A stretch of 64,000 nucleotides of DNA, taken from Budorcas taxicolor. Taxonomy: Eukaryota > Chordata > Mammalia > Artiodactyla > Bovidae. Where the stretch lies: contig NC_068935.1 of assembly GCF_023091745.1 (NCBI RefSeq), positions 62,024,724 to 62,088,723 on the forward strand. The letters run 5' to 3'. The notes under the pieces were generated by a model. It saw nothing but the letters and a program-made list of their open reading frames with translations, searched no databases and had not been told where the DNA came from. Positions 23,060 to 35,587 of this stretch are shown one piece after another. Numbering within the stretch: the stretch's first letter is position 1; each line of letters begins with the position of its first letter. The translations under genes and the position numbers were made by a program.

Positions 23060-23550
23060 CAACAATCCCCGTCTGTATGAACTGCATGAGCCTCCCACTC
23101 CACACGGCATGTAAACACCTTCTGGAAATCCGAGGCCTCAGGAACACACTTGAATTCACTCTGGATCCATCTTCAACACCTGTGAGTGGCATGGTCATCG
23201 TCAGTTTCTTCTTCCCCAAACCCTCACACCACTAACTTGTTAAAATATTGTAAACAGCTGTACTTCCCTCTACTTGCCCAGATGTGTAGTTTTCCAGATA
23301 TTTTTACCACGTGGCTTTTGACTCTACGTCATATGTTAAAGGGGGACATGCATTCCTTTATTACATGAAAAAGCCCTGTATTGGATACAAAGCAGCAATC
23401 GTGTTTAAGATCTAAGGCATGTTTCTTACAGAAAAGCCACATGGGTTTGCCATTCCTCCTGTGGCACATCGGTATCCACAATTGATTGGATTCCTCCTTA
23501 AGATAAGCCCTGGCTTTTCCCTGCCATGCTCATCCATTTGGGAAAATAAA
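23060..23550 (+). other. 3' UTR with poly(A) signal
   Basis: The first AATAAA after the stop codon is at 23545-23550, giving a 3' UTR of about 0.5 kb. No genomic A-rich tail follows, which argues against a recent retrocopy. A further AATAAA lies near 24350, so a longer transcript cannot be excluded. Confidence 0.55.
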
Positions 23551-24416
23551 AAGCCCTGAGAGATGAAACCAGTGTCAGAGATGTTTCCTGTGTACTACCA
23601 CTACCTTCCAATGGTTCTTGGAAAAGCAGTCTGAAATCCAAACAAAGTTAACGGGTGATCTGCATGTGGTCCGTGTGAGGCTGAATGAAACCTCGGCGTG
23701 CAGTAAATGTTCTGTCAACCCCTGCAAAAATGTTCACCCTTGGCTCCCTTGAGATTCCATTTGTGGGAGGTGCTCTTCTTCAACGGCTGAATGGTTTCCC
23801 CAAATAGACAGACTCCTGGCTGTCTTCCTATATGACAGTGACTGGATCCCCTACATGCCATCATCTGTCCCCTTGTGGAAGATGACTACAGCCATCGTAG
23901 ACTCAGGTTGACTTGTCTAGACCTGGAGTCCAGGCTGACTGCTTGGAACCCATCCAGTTGGCATAGATTGTAGCAAAGCAGGCGCTTTGCCCTCATCGAC
24001 CCATGTCCTCCCCAAAATTGCAGTCATTTGTCCCAAACCTAGCAAGCTTGATCCTTTGACTTATTCATCAACTAGCTCCGACAGGTTCCAGCAGTGTAAG
24101 TGCAGAAGAGTAAGTCATTCCAGGCTTCCTGAGCAGTAGGTGGACCAGGAGGGTCTGGGAAATGGGTTACCGAAAAGTCTCCATTCAGCTAAACATGGCT
24201 GCTGTCAGAATACAGTGAAAGGCAGTTTAACAGGTAAATTCTGAAGCTCATGGATTGTTATCCTACCTTGAAACAAGATTTCATTATTACTATTTTTCTT
24301 TTTTTGGAGAGGAAGAAAAGCCAGTTTACTTTGTAAAACCCAATAGGAAAATAAACATTAAAGATTTAACGTGAACCTGAGTGTGTTCTTGTTCTTAGAA
24401 AGAATCAACTGTCACT
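23551..24416. other. gene-free stretch downstream of the PWWP gene
   Basis: No gene or clear repeat. Could be an extended 3' UTR up to the AATAAA near 24350. Confidence 0.4.
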
Positions 24417-24426
24417 GCCCCAGGTT

Positions 24427-24655
24427 CAACTCAGTTCAGGTCAGTCGCTCAATCGTATCTGACTCTTTGCAACCCCATAGACTGCAGTTCACCAGGTTTC
24501 CCTATCCATCACCAACTCCCGGAGCTTGCTCAAACTCATGTCCATTGAGTCGGTGATGTCATCCAACCATCCCATCCTCTGTCGTCCCCTTCTCCTCCTG
24601 CCTTCAATCTTTCCCAGCATCAGGGTCTTTTCCAATGAGTCAGGAAAAAATTTTA
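24427..24655 (-). mobile_element. BovB 3' fragment with target-site duplication
   Basis: Reverse BovB 3' end flanked by the 10-base repeat GCCCCAGGTT at 24417-24426 and 24656-24665. The tail is reduced to a few TCAGT-like units. Confidence 0.82.
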
Positions 24656-25071
24656 GCCCCAGGTTATGGGGATAAAATTACATGCCCATGTGATTTTTTT
24701 TTTACTTGCAAAGGGGAGCTGTTTTGATTCACAATAAAACCATTGTGTCTTTCACCTCAAACTTCTGCTTCATCACATTTCAGATGGAACATATTTGGAC
24801 ATTTATTGTACATAAATAATACTCCTCCTCCTCTAGGAGGAGTTCAGCCTCCTCCTGGCCCACATCACTTGCATCCGTTAGCAGCAATGAGTCTATTATC
24901 CAATGACTCTTTCACCTATGTTTCTCCTTAGCACAAACAAATACATATTTACTTACTCATTCTCAGCCCAGGTCATTTAATTCAGTGCTAAACCACACAC
25001 AGTCCACACCCCGGGTGCTACACACCTGGTTACCAATGACTTGTGGTTAGCTGCTACTGACCATATCACTT

Positions 25072-25281
25072 GTGTGTGCTTAGTCACACAGTCGTGTCCT
25101 ACTCTTTGCGATCCCATGGACTCAAGCCCACCAGACTCCTTTGTCCATGGGGATTCTCCAGGCAAGGATACTGGAGTGGGTTACCATGCCCTCCTCCAGG
25201 GCATCTTCCCAACCCAGGGATGGAACCCAGGTCTCCCAAATTGCACACGGATTTTTTACTGTCTGAGCCACCTGGGAATTT
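25072..25281 (-). mobile_element. Bov-tA SINE
   Basis: tRNA-like head at the right end (25230-25281), BovA body to the left with 'ctccaggcaaggatactgg'. Moderately diverged. Confidence 0.82.
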
Positions 25282-26582
25282 CTAAGTCCAAGGAATTTGA
25301 ATATGGTGAAACACTAAAATTATATTTGGAAGCTTGGAGTCTTTGTCAATTCCAAAGCTACCTGGAGATTTCAAAAGCCATCTTTCAAGACCTTAACCTT
25401 GCACATGCCCCTCCATGACCTTGGTATGGCAGGTTCGCTGGAAATTGCTGCCAGCATTGACCTGCCAGAGTTTCAAACGTATTCCTCAGTATCACTCTGC
25501 CACTGAGACTCAAATGCAGCTTTCAGGGTCCCACCCTTGCGAGTCTGATTTGGGGATCTGGGCTGAGACACTGGCACCTGCATTTTCATATGCCACATGA
25601 AGATCTGGATGCTGGAGGTGCCGGCTGCCCTGTTTCATCTCAGATCAGCCCTGGGATCAGTGTGTAGACTCCAAAGTGCACGGAGCTCACTGAGCCTCCA
25701 ACTTCCAGGCTCGCACTGCTCAGAGTCTCCAGACTAGCCTTTCTGACCGAGTGGTGACTTGACAGCCCTTCCCATCATGCCCCCAAGCCTCCCAGCTCCT
25801 GGCCCCGCCCCCATGCACAAAATGAGGCGAGCGCAGGCACCCCGAGACTGAGGCAAGATGGAGATGGGGTGGAAGCAGAGCAGGGCTTTCCGTAGCTCTT
25901 CTGAGAAAACCGTAAGGCTTCTTCCCACAAGAATGCTGCAAGAGCGCTCCCTCTAGGAGGTGATGTTGGGCACACGCGGAAGGACAATCACAGCAATGAG
26001 GGAAAGGAGCGAGAGAAGCATACCCACCAGGATATGGGAGGGATTGTTTCCCTGTAATCTCACATCCTAGCTCTAGCCCAAGAGCACATCTCATGATCTC
26101 CATTCTACTGATGAGGAATCAAAAAGGGAAGGGAATGGTGTTTACTGGGGTGAAATGGGTAATCACAAAACAAGTCAACTGAGCAAGAGAACTTGTTTGA
26201 GTGAGCCCAGTTCCATATTGAGGGCACTCACATGGAGAAGGGTGGGCAAGAGTGGGTGTCCCTTCCCCTCTGCTGAGGGCTGTGTGAGACCCCGCCTGAA
26301 TGTTATACACACACTGTCCTATCCAAGCCTGCCTGCACACCTATCAGGGAGATATCTTTACTGTGGCCACCTCAGAGTTGCAGGAAATGGGATTCCAAAA
26401 GGTGGAGAGTATTGCTGGGGGTGACAAAGCTGACAAGTGTTGGGACTGGGCTTAGAATGCAGTCACATCAAACCCTGTACACTTAAACCAATGCTGGGCT
26501 GCTGTGTTTCTAGAAGTTTCTCCCCTGTCAGAACCACTTGGAGAGCTTGTTAAAGTTCAGAGTGCTGGGCTCCACTCCAGAA
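25282..26582. other. gene-free stretch
   Basis: Unique-looking, moderately GC-rich. A minus-strand frame at 25720-26103 (127 codons) has no recognisable domain and is not called. Confidence 0.45.
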
Positions 26583-26586
26583 GTAT

Positions 26587-27037
26587 TGAAGAGGAAAATT
26601 TAAAACTTACACCCAGCTAGAAATAACTAAATACTCCTTCTGCTCCTGTAACTCCGCTTGCTCTTTGCAACTCAGCTTGCTCCTTGCAAAGTCATGTAAG
26701 TTACGACTGTTTGGGAAAATGGAAACTTAAAACAATGCCAGGAGCTGCCTGCTTAACCATGTTTGTTTGTGTAAAAGTCAGGCACCCCCCTTCCCAACCG
26801 TGTCCTAACAGCTGTTCCCACTTGCACGAAACCCCTGGTTTAAACTAGCCTATTAACAGTCAGCACCGCCACTATAGTCTGATGTCATGCACTGTCTATA
26901 AAACCTTTGTAATGTTTTTGTTCAGTGCTCAGAGCTGTAAGTGTTAACTCCTCTGGACCCATCGGTGTAATAAACGTTAGTTCTCCAACTCTCTTGAGTG
27001 TGGTGCTTGGTTTCTCGACCATCAGACTTCTTCAACA
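26587..27037 (+). mobile_element. solo LTR of an endogenous retrovirus
   Basis: A 451-base unit starting TGAAGA and ending TCTTCAACA, short inverted repeats typical of LTRs, flanked by the direct repeat GTAT at 26583-26586 and 27038-27041. Inside are a TATA box TATAAAA (26897-26903) and AATAAA (26969-26974), followed by a GT-rich end, in the U3-R-U5 order on the plus strand. No interior sequence is attached, so the provirus was lost by LTR-LTR recombination. A 4-base duplication fits class I (gammaretrovirus-like) elements. Family not identified. Confidence 0.82.
26897..26903 (+). promoter_or_regulatory. TATA box in solo LTR
   Basis: TATAAAA, 66 bases before the AATAAA at 26969-26974. This would set the LTR's transcription start; whether it is active cannot be judged. 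Confidence 0.6.
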
Positions 27038-27734
27038 GTATGGGGCCTGAGGATTTGCATTTCTGAAACTTTCCAAGGATGCTGATGTTTTGGTTCCTAG
27101 CCCTCTACCGCCTCTCACAGCGCCCCCTCAGCACTGGAGCAGCAGTGCTCTCAATACTGGAGATCTAGTCCTGCCTCCATGCTTTCAGACACTCCCTTCA
27201 CCCCATCTAGAATGTTTCCTTCCAGGGTCACCTTAGAAAAATTCTCCAGGTCCACCCATAGAAGACTGCTTTCTCTGATCTGTTCTCTATCTGCAACAAT
27301 CCACCCCACTCCCACGTTCTGTTGCTACTCCTTGTAACAATGACCTCATGGTTTTGTGTGTTATACGTAAGTTTGTCTTTATCTGTCCCCCATGCTGAGT
27401 TCTTAATTTTCCAAGGGAATGGCCTTGTCCTGTTTATCTTTTTATGCCCAGCTGCAAGTAGAAGCTTACAGAAATGCTTGTTCACAAACCCATGCCTCCA
27501 CACTGCTAACTTTCAGGTCCCTCCATAGCCCTGGCCTAACCATTGTTTCATTCTGATCTTTTGCCATTCCTTTGACTCCCCAGTGCTGCTCCAGATTGCT
27601 TTCCACCCAGTAACAGCATCAGATAGGACAGGGGGAATGACTGCATCCACAAATGTAAAGTATGATTAATTATAACAATGACCAGCTTCAGTGTAATTAA
27701 TAAATACGTTTTCAGGACCCAAGAAGTACGAAGT

Positions 27735-28250
27735 AACACTGGAGTTCTCAAAGCAGAGTCCAGGGAACCCTGGGAGTCCTTGAGACCCTTTCAGCTGGAA
27801 TCTACAGGATCAAATCTCTCTTCATAATGCTGCTAAGATGTTTTTGCTTTTTGCACTTTTTCCCAAGGGTAAGGTGGAATTTTCCAGAGGCAACCAAAGT
27901 GTGATATTGTGGCAGGCTAAAGTCAGAAACAGACGTGATTTCCCAGCTCTCTCACATTAAGCCATACATCAAAGAGGGTTACAAAAATGTAAAGCAATGC
28001 CATTCTTTCCACTAACTTTCATCTGTTTTGTATAGATTTTTTTCATAGAATATGTTATTCATGTTAACATGCAGTGGTTTTATTACTGTCATCTTTAAAT
28101 GAATAAATAATATTTTTAATTTCTTATTTTCAATTTCAATACAGTAAATATTGATATTTATAACCCACATAAACAATAACTCTTTGAGGTTCTCGATAAA
28201 TTTTAGGAATGCAAAGGGGTCCTGAGAACAAAAAGTTTAAAGACTGATTT
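27735..28250. mobile_element. relic DNA transposon, hAT-like (family uncertain)
   Basis: The left end has 'ggagttctcaaagcagagtc' and 'gagaccctttcag'; the right end has 'ggggtcctgagaacaaaaag', resembling the ends of old mammalian non-autonomous hAT elements. The interior is AT-rich with no frame. Identification is by eye and the limits are approximate. Confidence 0.45.
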
Positions 28251-28527
28251 AATTTGATGCTCCACAATGGAATGAAGTAAAACATTTCTCAATGTATCTT
28301 AGGTGATTGGGGTGGCAGTCTTCACTGTTTTAACAATGATTTTATGTTTTTTTCCTCTTAATGATAGGACAGGTACCACAGAATTCAAATTTAGGCAGGC
28401 AAGCACAGAAGATTTTTGTAATCCATGCAAAACATCAGATGTTTGCACTGTTTCTATGATGTAACTTTTAAATTTTTCTTTTTTTTTGTTTTTATGTGGG
28501 AAAGGTATACATTAATAAATAAAATAT

Positions 28528-28734
28528 GTGTGTGTGTGTCAGTCCCTCAGACATGTCCAACTCTTTGCAACCCCATGGACTGTAGCCCACCAGGCTCCTC
28601 TGTCTATGGGATTTCCCAGGCAAGAATACTGGAGTGAGTTGCCATTGCCTCCTCCAGGGGATCTTCCCCACCCAGAGGTCAAACCCAGATCTCCCGTATT
28701 GGCAAGCTGGTTCTTTACCACTGAGCCACCAGGG
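28528..28734 (-). mobile_element. Bov-tA SINE
   Basis: Complete minus-strand Bov-tA. The tRNA-like head ('gtggctcagtggtaaagaac' read in reverse) is at 28700-28734, and the tail is the GT run at its left end. Confidence 0.87.
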
Positions 28735-29549
28735 ATGATACCAACATATCCTTCAGGGGAGCTCAATTCAACCTAGCACAATAGACAATGGCACATGTTA
28801 GAGAAATTATACAGAAAAGAAGTATGACTTAAAATCATGAAGCTCAAATCAAAGAAGCTAATTCCGTATGTCAGTCTATGATAAGAAAGAGCTGAGGAGG
28901 TTATCAGCCCAAAACCTTAACTTCCTTTATTGTATTGTTGCTCTTTGTCACCATGTACTTGGCAATGTGACTTAAGAAACTGGGTCTTCTGCTATTAAGT
29001 TTCTTGTTGGACCTCACAGAGGCCAGGAGTGCCCGCTGGGCTGGGGGAGCCAGTTCACATTCTTTAAGCCAGCCCATTCTTGCTTAGATGATGCAGGTGG
29101 GGAACATGATCTGGACCTACAAGTTTTCGAACCAATCCTAATACTGTTGTGCCAAAACTCTTGGATAGGAGGAGGGATACAGAGGGAAAGAAAGAAGAAA
29201 AGTGGAGTCTTCTGAAATTCTAAACCCTTCTAACCTTGGGACGTCGAGGCCATTTAATGATGCAGCTGGCAGTGATGACAAGCGTTGCTAAGAATGAAAT
29301 GAGTTTGGTCAGTGAATTTAAGGAAGGAGATCTTGTAAAGAAAGACAAACAAGGGCAAAACCACTGCCAAACTGTTGTGGTGAGTTGAGCCAGGAAAACT
29401 GTTGGAAGTTGACCAAAGAGAGCCCAAAGACTGACAGCTGACCCCAGCATCCACCACTGCAAGCGGCTTCACTGATAAGAAAACCACACCCATGGGCCAG
29501 AGCTGCACTTTCTTTATCCAGCCTCATGTACCCTATAGGTACATAGAAC
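28735..29549. other. gene-free stretch
   Basis: No gene recognised. Overlapping minus-strand frames of 69-84 codons at 29220-29527 encode hydrophobic peptides; I cannot link them to a known protein. Confidence 0.4.
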
Positions 29550-29740
29550 TTTCACTGTGGCTCAGCTGGTAAAGAATCCGCCTACAAGGGGGGAAGCCTG
29601 GGTTCGATTCTTGTGTTGGGAAGATCCCCTAGAGAAGGGAACAGCTACCCACTCCACTATTCTGGCCTGGAGAATTCCATGGACTGTATAGTCCATGGGG
29701 TCACAAAGAGTCAGACACAGCTGAGTGACTTTCACTTTCA
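29550..29740 (+). mobile_element. Bov-tA SINE
   Basis: Plus strand; the head has an A box (TGGCTCAGCTGG) and a B box (GGTTCGATTC), followed by the BovA body and a CTTTCACTTTCA tail. Confidence 0.87.
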
Positions 29741-31515
29741 TCCCATAGATACATATTTAGAAGCTTAAAATAGTGCCCTTTTATTATGCACAGCTGCCCA
29801 GACCTGGCCTAGCTTCCAAGGCTGCACGGAGAGTGTCGACTGGCTGGGGTCTTCCAAATTGCTTTGTTGCCAGTCTTGACATGTAATCTCAGCAGTTCCC
29901 TTTGCAAACAGTGCAGTTAGCTGCCTCCCTCTTGGTGCAGATCACCTTATGCATTTTTCACGGAACACACCTTCATAGCAGATATCAAAAGAGCTGTCTT
30001 CCAATTAAGTAAGACTTCATTGCCAGTCCCTGTTTGCCTCTCCAGCCTCTTTTGGTGTGCTAGGAACTCCCAGCACATGTGCATCATGGCCCACATGGAT
30101 TTCCTCTCTGACAGACTGGCAACACTTTCTCCCCTGGTGTCCCACCCTTTAACCCTGGCTGGGCCTTGAAGACCAAGCTCAGAACACTTCTTGTCCAGAG
30201 AGTCCCCGTGAATTTTCCCCAGACTGAGTCCCATGTCATCAAAGTTGATCTTCCTCGGGCCTACACACATACTCCATGGCAAGCACCCTCAGGCCCACAT
30301 GCTCTGTGCTGTTCGAACATAGGACACCAATGCCTGAGAGTCCCAAGGAGGTGCCCAGCCCTTAGTGTTCAACAAGGGCAGTTGTGTCCCTGCCACAACC
30401 ATGTATATCAGAATGCCTTTCCTCTAGCACTGACCCTTTCTTTCTGTGTGCCCAGATGGTAGCACTGGTGCTGGCCCTGCCAAACAGAGCAGGTACCCCA
30501 AGCTGTGAGTAAACAGGCCAGCAACAAACAGCCCCCATCTTTTATAAGGAATGCACTGAATATGAAGCCCCTTGCTGGTAAACAAGGAAAGAAAAGTACC
30601 CCCAATGTGTGTGGCTCAGTTGTTTCCCCACCTGCTCCCAGGCATGCTCCTTCCAGGATCTCCCAGAATTCACTTGGGCCACTCTACCTGTCAGCCATCA
30701 ATCACCCTCTGGTCCCTCTAAATCAACGGATTGGCCTGGCATGGTTTGCAGAGAGACAACCAAGGTAGGGGGAGGGAGAGAAATGCACACCTCCCACCCC
30801 TCTCAGGGACCCTTTCCCACATGGCCAGGCTAATTCTTCATCGATTCCCAGAGCAACTCCCTCTGGGAGGAGTCAGGACTCAACCCTGGGCCAACTCCTT
30901 GTCAATCAGACAGCAGGGGTGCAGAAACACAAATGGATACACACATGTTCCAGCTTGTGTCCACCAGGGCAGGGGTCTGGTGAGAGAATGGAGTGACTGG
31001 ACAATCCTGCCCTTCCTCCAGTGCCATCTCAACGCCAGGGCAACTCTCCATCTGAGAACATGCTTGCCGAATTGCCCAGAACATTTGCACAATGGTCCTC
31101 AGAGTGGGGTGGTGAAGGGCAAAAGCAGGAGGGCTGAACAAGACCAGGCAACAGGGGACTTCTGGGAGTTTGCTCCAGCTGCTACTGTCATATGGTAACA
31201 TGCAATGATTAGGTGAGAAAGCAGTCCAGAGTGACCTCACTGTGCTCTTGTCTTTGTTAGTAGAGGGGACTTGGGGTGCTGCATGCGGCCTTTCCCCTGT
31301 GACCTCGAGTACTGGCCCTGAGTGGTGCCCCCAAACCCTGCACAGATGTGATGAGAGGATGTGCACAAGGAAGGGCTCTTTGGCACGTGTGTAGGGTGAG
31401 TAGGGAGAAGCGGTGACCACCAATGCAGCTCACAACCGCTTCTGTGTACACCGCTGCATGCTGACTCAGGAGCTGTGGTGGCCTCCAGCATAAAGAAATC
31501 ACCTGTTTTTAAATC
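29741..31515. other. gene-free unique-looking stretch
   Basis: No repeat recognised and no gene called. Frames of up to 173 codons (30902-31423, minus) and 155 codons (30731-31198, plus) overlap antisense to each other and contain no recognisable domain. Confidence 0.4.
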
Positions 31516-32325
31516 TCATTCCATGCATGTCACTCTTTTGAAGTGGACACCTCAGTGGCATTTAGCACATTCCCAGTGTTGTGTAGCCTCCCCTCTGTCC
31601 AGCTACAGGATATTCTCCTCCCCTCAAACAAGACCTCATCAGCATTAGGCAATTCCCCTACAATTCCTGCCAGGCCCTGCCAACCACTACTCTTTCATGC
31701 TCTGTAGAGTTATTTGTTCTGAACATTTCACATTAATGGAATCAAACAATATGCTGCATATTTCACCTGGCGTCTTTCATAATGTTTTCAAGGTTCATCC
31801 ATTTTGTAGCATGTATTGGTACTTTTTTAATTCTTTCTGGTTGAATAAAATTCTGTTGTGTGGATAAACTATATTTTATTTATCCTTTCATCAGTTACTG
31901 AACATTTGGACTGTTTACAGGTTTCATCTCTTGTGCATAATGTTGCTATGAATGCCTTTCTGCAAGTCGTTGTGTCAACATATATTTTCATATATATGTC
32001 ATATATATATGTGTGTTGACATATATATTTGTGTCAATATATATTTTTGTAAGTACCCTTGCGTAAGTACCTAGGAGTGGAATTGCTGGGTCCTACTAAA
32101 CTCTATGTTTAACTTTTTGAAGAGCTACCAGACTGTTTTCCAAAGTGGCTGACCATTTTATGCTCCTACCAGCAGTGTATGAAGGGTCCAACTTCACTGC
32201 ATACTCAACAGTACATTTATTTTTCATCTTTTTTATTCTGGACATCCTGGAGGGCTCTCACTGTGGTTTTAATTTTTGTCTCCCTAAAAACAAAGGATGT
32301 TGAGCCACTTTAATCTTTAATCCAT
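31516..32325 (-). mobile_element. old L1 fragment
   Basis: Reads in reverse as the 3' part of a degraded L1: the segments 'ggagtggaattgctgggtc' and the 'ccaccaacagtg'-type stretch correspond to the parts seen in the younger L1s at 33.3 and 36.2 kb. Too degraded to translate. An AT-rich (ATATGT)n patch sits at 31977-32045. Confidence 0.6.
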
Positions 32326-32412
32326 TCAGTCAGACACAACATAGCAACTGAACAGCAACATTTAATGTAATTCCTGATAGCACAGGATTATATCTGCCTT
32401 TCTTTTATGTCT

Positions 32413-32604
32413 TACTGAAAGTTGCTCAATCATGTCCAAATTGTTGCGACCACATGGACTATACAGTCCTTGGGATTCTCCAGGCCAAAATACTGGAGTG
32501 GATAGTCTTTCTTCTCCAGGGGATCTTCCCAACCCAGGGGTTGAACCCAGGTCTCCCGCATTGCAGGCAGATTCTTTACCAGCTGAGATACAAGGGAAGC
32601 CGTT
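32413..32604 (-). mobile_element. Bov-tA SINE
   Basis: Minus strand, head at 32560-32604 and BovA body to the left ('ggatcttcccaacccagg'). Confidence 0.85.
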
Positions 32605-32696
32605 CTCTACATCTTATGTCATTTTTATTCCACTGTTCCTTCATTATGCCTTCTTTTGTGTTAAATAGATCATTTCTATTGTACTATATTAAACTT

Positions 32697-33535
32697 TCTC
32701 ATTTTTTGGTTTGGTTTTTTGTAAATCTTTTATTTATTTTAATTGGAGGCTAATTACTTTACAATATTGTAGTGGTTTTTGCCATACATTGACATGAATC
32801 AGCCATGAGTGTACACGTGTTCCCACCCTGATCCCCCCTCCCACCTCCCTCCCCATCCCATCCCTCTGGGTCATCCAAGTGCACCAGCCCTGAGCACTCT
32901 GTCTCATGCATCAAACCTGGACTGGCGATCTATTTCACATATGGTAATATACATGTTTCAATGCTATTCTATCAAATCATCCCACCCTCTGCTTCTCCCG
33001 CAGAGTCCAAAAGTCTGTTCTTTACATCTGTGTCTCTTTTGCTGTCTCACATATAGGGTCATCATTACCATCTTTCTAAATTCCATGTATATGTGTTATT
33101 ATCCTGTATTGGTATTATACTTTCTGACTTATTTCATTCTGTATAATAGGCTCCAGTTTCATCCACCTCATTGGAACTGATTCAAATGCATTCTTTTTAA
33201 TAGCTGAATAATATTCAATTGTGTATATGTACTACAGCTTTCTTATCCATTTGTCTGCCAATGGACATCTAGGTTGCTTCCATGTCCTAGCTATTGTGAA
33301 CATGCTGTGATGAACATTGGGGTACACGTGTCTCTTTCAATTCTGGTTTCTTCGGAGTGTATGCCCAGCAGTGGGATTTCTGGGTCATATGGCACTTCTA
33401 TTTCCAATTTTTTAAGGAATTTTCACCTTGTTCTCCATAGTGGCTGTACTAGTTTGCATTCCCACCAACAGTGTAACAGTGTTCCCTTTTCTCCACACCC
33501 TCTCCAGCATTTACTGTTTGTAGACTTTTGGATAG
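32697..33535 (-). mobile_element. outer L1, 3' part (interrupted by BovB)
   Basis: Minus-strand L1 3' end, starting with a T-rich tail and running into the end of ORF2. It breaks at ...GGATAG (33535) and resumes at 43921. Bases 33522-33535 are the left copy of the BovB target-site duplication. Near 36400 the inner L1 has the same stretch uninterrupted, which confirms that the two outer pieces join. Confidence 0.88.
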
Positions 33536-35587
33536 TTCTATGAAGACCTACAAGACCTTCCAGAACTAACACCCAAAAAAGATGTCCTTTTCATTATAAG
33601 GGACTGGAATACAAAAGTAGGAAGTCAAGAAACATCTGGAGTAACAGGAAAATTTGGCCTTGGAATACAGAATGAAGCAGGGCAAAGACTAATAGAGTTT
33701 TGCCAACAGAACGCACTGGTCATGGCAAACACCCTCTTCCAACAACACAAGAGAAGACTCTACACATGGACATCACCAGATGGTCAACACCAAAATCAGA
33801 TTGATTATATTCATTGCAACCAAAGATGGAGAAGCTCTATACAGTCAGCAAAAATAAGACCAGGAGTTGACTGTGGCTCAGATCATGAACTCCTTATTGC
33901 CAAATTCAGACTTAAATTGAAGAAAGTAGAGAAAACCACTAGACCATTCAGGTATGACCTAAATGAAATCCCTTATGATTCTACAGTGGAAGTGAGAAAT
34001 AGACTTAAGGGACTAGATCTGATAGATAGAGTGCCTGATGAACTATGAACGGAGGTTCGTGATATTGTACAGGAGACAAGGATCAAGATCATCCCCATGG
34101 AAAAGAAATGAAAAAGGCAAAATGGCTGTCTGGAGAGGCCTTACAAATAGCTGTGAAAAGAAGAAAAGTGAAAAGCAAAGGAGAAAAGGAAAGATTTACC
34201 CATTTGAGTGCAGAGTTCCAAAGAATAGCAAGAAGAGATAACAAAGCCTTCCTCAGCGATCAATGCAAATAAATAGAGGAAAACAACAGAATGAGAAAGA
34301 CTAGAGATCTCTTCAAGAAAATTAGAGATACTAGGGGAACATTTCATGCAAAGGTGGGCTCGAGAAAGGACAGAAATGGTATGGACCTAACAGAAGCAGA
34401 AGATATTAAGAAGAGGTGGCAAGAATACACAGAAGAACGGTACAAAAAGGATCCTCACGACCAAGATAATCAGGATCGTGTGATCACTCACCTAGAGCCA
34501 GACATCCTGGAATGTGAAGTCAAGTGGGCCTTAGAAAGCATCACAATGAACAAAGCTAGTGGAGGTGATGGAATTCCAGTTGAGCTATTTCAAGTCCTGA
34601 AAGATGATGCTGTGAAAGCGCTGCACTCAATATGCCAGCAAATTTGGAAAACTCAGCAGTGGCCACAGGACTGGGAAAGGTCAGTTTTCATTCCAATCCC
34701 AAAGAAATACAATGTCAAAGAATGCTCAAACTACCACATAATTGCACTCATCTCACACACTAGTAAAGTAATGCTCCAAATTCTCCAAGCCAGGCTTCAG
34801 CAATATGTGAACTGTGAACTTCCTGATGCTCAAGCTGGTTTTAGAAAAGGCAGAGGAACCAGAGATCAAATTGCCAACATCTGCTAGATCATGGAAAAAG
34901 CAAGAGAGTTCCAGAAAAACATCTATTTCTGCTTTATTGACTATGCCAAAGCCTTTGACTGTGTGGATCACAATAAACTGTGCAAAATTCTGAAAGAGAT
35001 GGGAATACCAGACCACCTGACCTGCCTCTTGAGAAACCTATATGCACGTCAGGAAGCGACTGTTAGAACTGTACATGGAACAACAGACTGGTTCCAAATC
35101 GGGAAAGGAGTACGTCAAGGCTGTATATTGTCACCCTGCTTATTTAACTCATATGCAGAGTACATCATGAGAAACCCTGGGCTGGATGAAACACAAGCTG
35201 GAATCAAGATTTCTGTGAGAAATATCAATAACCTCAGATATGCAAATGACACCACCCTTGTGGCAGAAAGTGAAGAGGAACTCAAAAGCCTCTTGATGAA
35301 AGTGAAAGAGGAGAGTGAAAAAGTTAGCTTAAAGCTCAACATTCAGAAAACTAAGACCATGGCATCCGGTCCCATCACTTCATGGGAAACAGATGGGGAA
35401 ACAATGGAAACAGTGTCAGACTTTATTTTTCTGGGCTCCAAGATCACTGCAGATGGTGATTGCAGCCGTGAAATTAAAAGACGCTTATTCCTTGGAAGGA
35501 GGGTTATGACCAACCTAGATAGCATATTAAAAAGCAGAGACACTATTTTGCCAACAAAGGTCCATCTAGTCAAGGCTATGGTTTTTC
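33536..35587 (+). mobile_element. BovB, 5' piece (interrupted by inner L1)
   Basis: Plus-strand BovB, 5'-truncated: it starts at the position that corresponds to about 52630 in the fuller BovB at 49.6-53.5 kb. It is flanked by AGACTTTTGGATAG at 33522-33535 and 43907-43920. It breaks at the inner L1's target site (35571-35587) and resumes at 43454. Confidence 0.9.
33560..35570 (+). pseudogene. BovB endonuclease/reverse transcriptase, broken
   Basis: Remains of the BovB polyprotein in several frames: the end of the APE-type endonuclease (33722-34048: QIDYI, then SDHELL), a broken linker (34038-34300), then the reverse transcriptase over 34291-34887 and 34891-35570, separated by a stop. RT landmarks are visible: NKASGGDGIPVELFQ, FCFIDYAKAFDCVDH, GVRQGCILSPCLFN. 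The catalytic box at 35239-35253 reads YANDT where the intact family has YADDT (seen in the copy at 50.3 kb), so one catalytic aspartate is lost. The C-terminus continues after the inner L1. Stops, frameshifts and this change make it non-functional. Confidence 0.88.

Noticed and set aside
29220..29527. hydrophobic minus-strand frames that might be a membrane protein or retroviral remnant
   Set aside because: Three overlapping frames of similar length, none matching a family I can name.
29550..29620. tRNA-like A and B boxes
   Set aside because: They belong to the Bov-tA SINE head; the cloverleaf is degraded and the body of the SINE follows directly.
30731..31423. 155-codon plus and 173-codon minus frames
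   Set aside because: Mutually antisense, no domain, no supporting signals.
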